From Theodoxus fluviatilis (Eukaryota; Mollusca; Gastropoda; Cycloneritida; Neritidae): a DNA stretch of 15,326 nucleotides. Below the pieces are notes generated by a model that saw only the letters and a program-made list of their open reading frames with translations, searched no databases and had not been told where the DNA came from. Positions 9,676 through 15,326 of this stretch are shown here, in pieces. The stretch covers positions 1-15,326 of the forward strand of contig JAWQFJ010005664.1 in NCBI GenBank assembly GCA_034096865.1, written 5' to 3'. Within the stretch, counting starts at the first letter, position 1, and each line of letters opens with the position of its first letter. Position numbers and translations under genes: made by a program.

Positions 9676-11460
9676 CACCACGACATTACCACGCCACCAC
9701 GCCACAACACCACCACGCCACCACACTACCACGCCACCACACTACCACGCCACCACACTACCACGCCACCACATCACCACGCCTACACACCACGACATTA
9801 CCACGCCACCACGCCACAACACCACCACGCCACCACACTACCACGCCACACCACTACCACGCCACCACACTACCACGCCACCACACCACCACGCCACCAC
9901 ACTACCACGCCACCACACTACCACGCCACCACACTACCACGCCACCACACTACCACGCCACCACACTACCACCCACCACGCCACCACCACCACCACCCAC
10001 CCACCACCACTCACCACCATCACCACCACCACCACCACCACCACCACGCCGCCACATCACCACGCCACCACGCCGCCACATCACCACGCCACCACACTAC
10101 CACGCCACCACGCCACCACCACCACGCCACCACGCCACCACGCCACCACGCCACCACGCCACCACGCCACCACGCCACCACGCCACCACGCCACCACGCC
10201 ACCACGCCGCCACATCACCACGCCACCACACTACCACGCCACCACGCCACCACGCCATCACGCCACAAAACCACCACACCACCACACTACCACATTACCA
10301 CGCCACCACGCCACACCACCACGTCACCACATTACCACGCCACAACAAAACCACACCACCACATTACCACGCCACCACGCCAAAAAAACCACTACACCAC
10401 CACACCACCACATACCACGCCACCACGCCACACCAACCACCACCACATGCCACCCACCAGCCACACACCACCACGCCACCACACCACCACGCCATAACAC
10501 CACCACACAACCACGCAACAACATCACCTTACCACCCACCACCACATTACTACGCCACCACACCACCACATTACCACGCCAACACACCACCACACCACCA
10601 CATTACCACGCCACCACGCCACAACACCACCACACCACCACACCACAACACCACCACACCACCACACCACAACACCACCACACCACCACATTACCACGCC
10701 ACCACACCACCACACCACCACATTACCACGCCACCACGCCACAACACCACATTACCACGCCACCACGCCACAACACCACCACACCACCACACCACAACAC
10801 CACCACACCACCACATTACCACGCCACCACGCCACAACCACCACATTACCACGCCACCACGCCACAACACCACCACACCACCACATTACCACGCCACCAC
10901 GCCACAACACCACCACGCCACCACACCACCACATTACCACGCCACCACACCACCACACCACCACTTTACCACGCCACCACGCCACACCACCACATTACCA
11001 CGCCACCACATTACCACGCCACTACGCCACAACACCACCACACCACCACGCCACCACGCCACACCACCACATTACCACGCCACCACGCCACCACACCACC
11101 ACACCACCACACCACCACACCACCACGCCACAACACCACCACACCACCACATTACCACGTCACAACACCACCACACCACCACGCCACCACGCCACATCAC
11201 CACATTACCACGCCACCACGCCACCACACCACCACACCACCACGCCACAACACTACCACACCACCACATTACCACGCCACAACATCACCACGCCATCACA
11301 TTACCACACACGTATCACGCCACCACACGACTACATTACCACGCCACCACGCCACAACATCACCACACCACAACACAACCACACGCACGCACTCACGCAC
11401 GCACCACGCAACCACGCTACTGCACGACTACATTACCACGCCACAACACCACCACACGCA
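9676..11460. repeat. C/A-rich octamer array (RYYACCAC type), about 1.8 kb
   Basis: The array is built from 8-bp units of the form GCCACCAC, ACCACCAC, ACTACCAC, ATTACCAC and GCCACAAC in changing order, with local runs (pure GCCACCAC near 10115-10205; ACCACC triplets near 10020-10047). The plus strand is almost free of G except in CG dinucleotides. It therefore has almost no stop codons, and a frame of 654 codons (9626-11590) made mostly of Thr, His and Pro with an 8-residue period stays open. The minus strand is GT/GG rich with dense GG tracts. I treat it as a satellite, not a gene. Confidence 0.95.
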
Positions 11461-11523
11461 CGCACGCACGCACGCACGCGCACCCACACCCACACCCCCA
11501 CACACACGCTCACACACGCACGT
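11461..11523. repeat. (ACGC)n / (CA)n low-complexity tail of the array
   Basis: A short run of CGCA tetramers is followed by CACCCACACC and (CA)n with interruptions. It is mostly alternating purine-pyrimidine and prone to Z-DNA. It looks like the degenerate edge of the octamer array. Confidence 0.9.
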
Positions 11524-11843
11524 TAAAATGGAATTCTTGGAAAACTGGGTCACAGTCCATGGGAACTACACGACGTACATCGTGAATTGAGCTATTAGTG
11601 TTTGTTGCCAGGGAACTGGTATGGAGGACTTGGAGGGAGACGGGACTGCAGAAGAACTTCAGGGAGGGAGTGGGTTCGAATTCCTTGGGGAAAGTGAATC
11701 CTGACACAGAGTCCGACTAATTGTAGTATTTCGCCCTGCATAGGCCGTTTGCTGACGGCGTACGCCCGCTATCAGGCGTATGCTCCCTGGCTGGAGCGGT
11801 GGTGCCTGGCTGGTTGGGCTGCTGCAGCAAGTCTGCGGCCAGC
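11524..11843. other. Unique segment with an inverted repeat
   Basis: About 320 bp. It contains a 9-pair inverted repeat with one G-T pair (11758-11766 / 11775-11783, 8-nt loop). A GGTTCGAATTCC string near 11673 resembles a tRNA B box, but no matching A box or acceptor stem is visible. No coding region is recognised. Confidence 0.5.
11758..11783. other. Inverted repeat, 9 pairs, 8-nt loop
   Basis: GCGTACGCC (11758-11766) pairs with GGCGTATGC (11775-11783), one wobble. There is no adjacent T-run and no recognised family. Confidence 0.65.
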
Positions 11844-12107
11844 GGCTGCAAGTGACAGCTTTCAGTGGCAGCTGTGGTGCACACGGCGGTGCCTGTAGTT
11901 GCTGCGAGCGGCTGCGAGTGACAGCTTTCAGTGGCAGCTGTGGTGCACACGGCGGTGACTGTAGTTGCTGCGAGGGGCTGCAAGTGATAGCTTTCAGTGG
12001 CAGCTGTGGTGCACACGGCGGTGACTGTAGTTGCTGCGAGGGGCTGCAAGTGATAGCTTTCAGTGGCAGCTGTGGTGCACACGGCGGTGACTGTAGTTGC
12101 TGCGAGC
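11844..12107. repeat. 66-bp minisatellite, 4 units plus a partial
   Basis: Unit starts (GGCTGC(A/G)AGTGA) at 11844, 11910, 11976 and 12042; a truncated fifth begins at 12108. Units share CTTTCAGTGGCAGCTGTGG and GTAGTTGCTGCGAG. The length is a multiple of three, so long frames are open on both strands (152 codons plus, 208 codons minus). On the plus strand these give Cys/Gly-rich 22-residue repeats (FSGSCGAHGGDCSCCE). No signal peptide or domain boundary supports a protein. Confidence 0.95.
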
Positions 12108-12208
12108 GGCTGCGAGAGCTGTGGTCACTGCGAGCAATGGCTGGGGAGAAAGATCTTGGGCAAGCTTTTGGAGTGACACTCCTACATCTGGCTGGAGAGA
12201 GACTGGCG

Positions 12209-12240
12209 TGGGTGGGGGTGGGGGTGGGGGTTATATAATA
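12209..12240 (+). promoter_or_regulatory. G-tract (quadruplex-prone) abutting a TATA-like box
   Basis: Four G runs separated by single T (12209-12230) satisfy the usual G-quadruplex pattern. They directly abut TTATATAATA at 12231-12240. This could act as a TATA-type core promoter reading right, about 30 bp before 12270, or it could simply be low-complexity DNA beside the retroelement 3' side. No transcript can be inferred. Confidence 0.35.
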
Positions 12241-12257
12241 GGCAGAGGACAAGAGAA

Positions 12258-12283
12258 GCTCACTTCGCAATGCCTCATCGAGC
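12258..12283 (-). other. Possible degenerate hammerhead-like motif 3' of the PLE
   Basis: On the minus strand, just past the endonuclease stop codon, GCTC (12283-12280) and GAGC (12261-12258) flank a GATGA box and a GAAG box. PLE terminal repeats are known to carry hammerhead ribozymes. Here the first box lacks the canonical CT before GATGA and the second is GAAG instead of GAAA, so any ribozyme would be inactive. This is suggestive only. Confidence 0.2.
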
Positions 12284-12319
12284 AAAATGCAAGGTAGGCA
12301 CGTGCGAGGTCAAGCCTCC

Positions 12320-12619
12320 TCATTTGCAGTGTGCCATGAACCCCAGGTCGCGGTTGAGCCCTGTGTGATGAGTGTTGAACCTCCTCACGAGCTTCTGCCC
12401 AGCCAGCCAGGTGTCATATAAGTTGTCTTGCAGCACGCTCAGGAGCACGTCTGATGTAAAGTGTTCTGGCAGACTGAAGTGTTCACCCACAGGTAGAGGT
12501 GACTGATTTCTCATGGTGGCCCAGTGTCCGTTCATGTGTAGCCTCAGCGACTGGTCGGTTTCTCCTATGTACCACACATCTGGGCATCCACTGTGGCATC
12601 TGATCAGATATATCACGTC
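12320..12619 (-). pseudogene. PLE C-terminal GIY-YIG endonuclease domain
   Basis: This open stretch of about 99 codons reads VIYLIRCHSGC, then WYIGETDQSLRLHMNGH, EHFSLPEHF and GLNRDLGFMAHC before a stop. The spacing matches the GIY-YIG nuclease of Penelope-like elements: VIY stands for GIY, followed by YIG, then the Arg of SLRLHMNGH. PLE nucleases of this type nick target DNA to prime reverse transcription. It is the only PLE domain with no internal stop or frameshift, but it is out of frame with the linker upstream (frameshift near 12615-12640) and has no start codon of its own (the first codon is GTG). It is therefore a pseudogene segment. An independent small nuclease gene is possible but not supported. 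Confidence 0.9.
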
Positions 12620-13791
12620 ATGGGAGCTTCAGGTGTATTACCTCTGACCTGGTGTACGACCACATTCCCAGTGATTGTGATTTTTGAGCAGACAGTGGCA
12701 CAGGTGGCGCATCGTGCTCTGTTGCACGGTTCCGTGCTGTCTCCACCTGTGGGTGCATCGGTGGAGAGTTTGCTGTGGACCAGTAGTCTCTTCAAGTTGG
12801 GGGGGGGGGGGGGGGGGGGCTGCCTGAAGGCCAGCACAGGGGGAGTCGGCACTGCCAGGGAGAGGCACTTGTCTTCGTCCAGTAGATGTTGGAGGTCCTT
12901 GAGTCTTCATCGTAGTTTTTCCGCCCCCGGAAAGTAGTTCACTACGAATGGGACCCTGCTGGCTCAAGAATCTCTGTCTTGTCAGACAAGAAGGTCATCG
13001 CGTCTCTGGTTGGTGGCTCCTCTGAGCTGGGCGCGAACAGTCTTGCACTGGTGGCCACTGTAGGTGAATGCGGCTTCCAGCTTCTGTAGATGTCTGTCCC
13101 GGCCTTGGTCGTTGGAGCAGATACGATGTAGCCATATACCTTGTCCATATGGGATAGCATACTTCACATGCCGTGGATGTGAGCTGGTGAAGTGAAGCAC
13201 ATGCAGGTTGTCGGTCGGTTACTTGTCGAGAGAGGTGTAGATTTGGCTATCCTTCGCGTAGACGCGAGTGTCTAGGAAACTGACTGATACCGGGGAGAGT
13301 TGGAGACTTGGGATCAATTAGTTGATGTCTCTGTGGAGCTGTCTGAGTGCCTCTTCACCATGGTTCCAGATGAGGAAGATATCAACAATGTAGCGGATGT
13401 AGAAGTCGGGATGGTGGATCCGCGTGGCAAAGTATTCTTTCTCAAACCTATGCATGAAGAGGTTGGCGTAGTGTGGGGCAAATCTCGTTCCCATTACCGT
13501 GCCTTGCTTCTGGAGATACACCCTGTCGTCGAAGACGAAGGTGTTATGTTCCAGAGTGAAGCGAATGAGGGCTTTGGACGGCATCAGGGAGAGAGGCAGT
13601 TGTTTTCCTGTAGAATCGTCTAACGGCTGGCGGTGCCCTCCTTCGTGGGGCAGTGGTGCTGGTGTAAAGAGCTGAAACATTTCCATCGTTACAAGGAGAG
13701 CACCTTGGCGGACTTGGGGAGTGTCGTGGACAATTTGTCCAGGAAATCCGGGTGTCACGGCAGGCAAGAAACTTGGTGTGCTTCTGTACAA
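12613..13791 (-). pseudogene. PLE reverse transcriptase core, thumb and linker, one frame with five stops
   Basis: One minus-strand frame runs from 13791 to 12613, with stops at 13318-13320 (TAA), 13219-13221 (TAA), 12982-12984 (TGA), 12964-12966 (TGA) and 12907-12909 (TGA). Reading through, it contains the motif-A neighbourhood (LLVTMEM, where an acidic Asp is normal), motif B (QGTVMGTRFAPHYANLFM), motif C (YIVD at 13392-13381), the FLDTRVY block, the PLE-typical HFTSSHPRHVK, a Pro run encoded by a 21-nt C tract, and the RCATC Cys pair before the nuclease. The first catalytic Asp of motif C is replaced by Val (GTT, 13386-13384). Between LLVTM and PHEGG the more typical residues (VSALYT) appear in the next frame, so compensating indels are likely. 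RT function is lost. Confidence 0.9.
12799..12819 (+). repeat. Poly-G run of 21
   Basis: Twenty-one consecutive G on the plus strand fall inside the PLE linker and encode seven prolines on the minus strand. Both sides remain in the same frame. The run is prone to polymerase slippage and to sequencing or assembly error, and it could form a quadruplex. Confidence 0.9.
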
Positions 13792-14245
13792 TAGGTTTCA
13801 GAATGACCTCAACGTCATTCCGCGAGGATTTCCTCACACAAGGTTTTCCTACACGCGACACGATGGGTCGGCCAGGGGGACATTTTCCTTGTGGATTTGG
13901 GGAAGCAAGGTAGAAGGTACCGAGGAGAGGGATTCCGGGGTACGAGACTCGAGTATCGACTGGAGATTGTAAAGTAAAAAATTCCCATCAACCTGGGGAC
14001 AGGAGCTCTTGGGCTGGTGTCTGGCTGGGATCCGCCTGGAGGGGGTTGGTAGTGCTGGGTATTTGAGAGTTTGTTGTTGGGGACTCCTTGATGTAGTCAG
14101 TGCGGTTCAAGAGGACGACCGCTCCCCCCCTTGTCGGCACGTCTTATGACGATGTTCTTTTTGGAATTCAAGGATTTGATCGCCTTTCTGTTGCTTCGGG
14201 GTGAGGTTGTGGACGAATTTCTGGAGGAGTTTGGAAACAAGTCTT
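13745..14245 (-). pseudogene. PLE RT N-terminal (fingers) region, broken into several frames
   Basis: Successive frames encode VSKLLQKFVHNLTPKQQ, then AIKSLNSKKNIVIRRADKGG, then AVVLLNRTDYI, then a degenerate stretch, then LLPQIHKENVP, GRPIVSRVGKPCV and VILKPIVQKHTKFL. These are in the order known for the N-terminal part of PLE reverse transcriptases (ADKGG block, LLPKIHK block, RPIVS block). Frame changes occur near 14183, in a run of seven C at 14124-14130, near 13885 in a C run, and near 13750. Upstream of about 14245 similarity fades and the 104-bp array begins, so the true N-terminus is not visible. Confidence 0.85.
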
Positions 14246-14292
14246 GGTGACCTCCTCCTGTCCCGATGTCCCCAGCCGTCCTGTGTGGCTGC

Positions 14293-14613
14293 CTGGGGCT
14301 GCCCCTGGCTGAGTGGCTGGGCTGGGCCCCAAGGGGACGGACGTCTGCTGCGGAACTGTCAAGATGCAGGTGAGTTCACGTGCTTCTACTGCTCCACTGG
14401 GGCTGCCCCTGGCTGAGTGGCTGGGCTGGGCCCCAAGGTGACGGTCGTCTGCTGTGGAGCTGTCAAGATGCAGGTGAGTTCACGTGCTTCTCCTGCTCCA
14501 CTGGGGCTGCCCTTGGCTGAGTGGCTGGGCTGGGCCCCAAGGTGACGGTCGTCTGCTGTGGAGCTGTCAAGATGCAGGTGAGTTCACGTGCTTCTCCTGC
14601 TCCACTGGGGCTG
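14293..14613. repeat. 104-bp minisatellite, 3 units plus a short partial
   Basis: CTGGGGCTG begins at 14293, 14397, 14501 and 14605, so the period is exactly 104 bp. Units 2 and 3 are nearly identical; unit 1 differs at several sites. Each unit contains CAGGTGAGT (14367, 14471, 14575), a perfect metazoan 5' splice-site consensus, and an E-box CACGTG shortly after it (14377, 14481, 14585). It adjoins the PLE relic's 5' side. Confidence 0.95.
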
Positions 14614-14644
14614 AAACTAACGAGGAAACTTCTGTTGCAAAGTT

Positions 14645-14658
14645 CCCGTGAAAACGGG
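14645..14658. other. Small hairpin with GAAA loop
   Basis: CCCGT and ACGGG pair perfectly around a GAAA tetraloop (GNRA type). At five pairs it may be chance. Confidence 0.5.
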
Positions 14659-14665
14659 TTTGAAA

Positions 14666-14673
14666 TGACGTCA
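14666..14673. promoter_or_regulatory. CRE-type palindrome TGACGTCA
   Basis: A perfect eight-base CREB/ATF binding palindrome in unique DNA. No TATA box or transcript start is evident nearby, so function is unproven. Confidence 0.35.
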
Positions 14674-14764
14674 CACTCGAGCTGCTGCAGTTATCTGTAC
14701 AGCGCCTTTAAATTCCGGCGTGGCTACAACGGCTTGAAGTCTATCACACATCTCCGGCTTTGAT

Positions 14765-14788
14765 GAAGTTTTCCCTGAGGAAGATTTC
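14765..14788. other. 10-pair hairpin with CTGA loop
   Basis: The arms at 14765-14774 and 14779-14788 pair over ten positions with two G-T wobbles; the loop is CTGA. On the plus strand it is followed by TCTCGGCGAA. The layout loosely recalls structured ends of retroelements, but no family is identified. Confidence 0.5.
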
Positions 14789-15326
14789 TCGGCGAATTTA
14801 AAAGTCAGACCACACCTCAATGCAATGTCTGTTTTCCAGTTCAGTTTGGCAATGCTTTGTAGAAGATTACGCAACACGACGGGACGAGGAGGAATCTTTC
14901 ATTGCACCCGTGAGATTGCGACAGCAACAAGCCAAGCAAAACTTTAGGACGTCACAAGTTTTATGGTAGGTCCGGGATTAATTTTGACATTTAATGTTTT
15001 TACTTGGAAACATTTCGCCCAAGAAGCTGAGATCACGCAGAAGGCAAATGGTGAGTAAATCGGGACCACGCCTATACGCGAGTTGTTTTGCCATTCCATT
15101 AACTGATTACGCCCATGTGTTTGTCCTCTCTGACCTTGTAACCTCTGACCATTGCGGTATTTTTGCCTAAATGACGTACGTAGGAGTCAACCGTTGCTTT
15201 GTCACATTTGCATCACCCAAACTGGGACCCACGTCTACCGTCGAAACTGTGGGCGTTGTGCACGTTTTTAAACAGAAGTGGAGATGTTATGGAGGCTAAG
15301 GAAAAAAACAGGCGTGTGTGGGTGCT

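Larger units (their letters stand above)
12320..14245 (-). mobile_element. Decayed Penelope-like element (RT plus GIY-YIG endonuclease), minus strand
   Basis: Minus-strand translation in several frames gives the ordered landmarks of a Penelope-like retroelement. In order these are an N-terminal block with RRADKGG, LLPQIHKENVP then GRPIVS, VILKPIVQ, LLVTM (motif A area), QGTVMGTRFAPHYANLFM (motif B), YIVD (motif C), SVSFLDTRVY, HFTSSHPRHVK, PTPPVLAFRQP, NLKRLLV, RCATC, and a C-terminal GIY-YIG nuclease. In PLEs the encoded protein copies RNA into DNA and cuts the target for integration. The preserved coding span is about 1.9 kb (some 640 codons), shorter than full PLE proteins, and the N-terminal part is missing or replaced by the 104-bp array. 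Multiple stops and frameshifts show it is inactive. Its termini, pseudo-LTRs and target duplication were not identified. It sits between the 66-bp and 104-bp arrays. Confidence 0.93.
14614..15326. other. Unique right flank, no gene recognised
   Basis: About 710 bp. It contains a CRE palindrome, two short hairpins (14645-14658 and 14765-14788), and one GTGAGT at 15051 that could be a chance splice donor. Frames are short and lack domains. A pair of CTCTGACC strings sits near 15127-15149. I cannot support a gene here. Confidence 0.5.

Noticed and set aside
9626..11590. 654-codon Thr/His/Pro protein
   Set aside because: The C/A-rich strand cannot easily form stop codons; residues are dictated by an 8-bp satellite and no other domain is attached.
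11673..11684. tRNA gene or tRNA-derived SINE suggested by a B-box-like GGTTCGAATTCC
   Set aside because: No convincing A box at the right distance, no acceptor stem and no 3' CCA or poly-A tail context.
11659..12285. 208-codon minus and 152-codon plus frames over the 66-bp array as a secreted Cys-rich protein
   Set aside because: Both strands are open because 66 is a multiple of three; no signal peptide or non-repeat domain.
12593..12937. 114-codon plus-strand frame with a glycine run
   Set aside because: It is the antisense shadow of the PLE linker and the poly-G tract.
13300..13623. 107-codon plus-strand frame (acidic)
   Set aside because: It is antisense to the PLE reverse transcriptase core, whose motifs on the minus strand are specific.
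15129..15150. TGACC direct repeat as a nuclear-receptor response element
   Set aside because: The half-sites are imperfect and short motifs like this are expected by chance.

Overview
This window looks like animal nuclear DNA, most likely from a marine invertebrate such as a mollusc; the taxon is inference. It has no operon-like gene packing. It holds eukaryotic-style TG microsatellites and very long minisatellites. The only recognisable protein-coding material is a decayed Penelope-like retroelement (PLE), a metazoan-typical group. I find no intact host gene, rRNA, tRNA or CRISPR. Most long open frames here are by-products of tandem repeats that lack stop codons.

Layout from left to right: unique DNA with a (TG)n tract (1-690); a very large 31-bp minisatellite of about 225 units (691-7660); a 36-bp monomer array organised as 72-bp A-B dimers (7763-8211); a short unique spacer with hairpins (8212-8425); a 15-bp array (8428-8615); a 45/46-bp array (8765-9083); unique DNA (9084-9405); a nearly homogeneous 46-bp array (9406-9625); a 1.8-kb C/A-only octamer array that grades into (CA)n/(ACGC)n (9676-11523); unique DNA (11524-11843); a 66-bp array (11844-12107); a G-run next to a TATA-like sequence (12209-12240); the minus-strand PLE relic (about 12320-14245); a 104-bp array that repeats a perfect splice-donor consensus (14293-14613); and unique DNA to the end. 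Tandem arrays cover roughly three quarters of the window, in at least nine unrelated families.

The PLE reads on the minus strand from a reverse-transcriptase N-terminal region (with an ADKGG motif), through RT core motifs and a thumb-like block (HFTSSHPRHVK), to a Cys-containing linker and a C-terminal GIY-YIG endonuclease. It is dead. I count five in-frame stops and at least five frameshifts. The catalytic motif-C box reads YIVD, so the first aspartate is missing, and a 21-nt homopolymer sits in the linker. The GIY-YIG part is the only domain still open end to end.

The most unusual object is the 31-bp array. Its units combine two small variable blocks in many pairings, and rare variant combinations recur at distances that are exact unit multiples (corrected for three 1-nt indels). 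This suggests block duplication and conversion. The whole region is best viewed as a minisatellite-rich, recombination-prone locus with one dead retroelement, not as a gene cluster.
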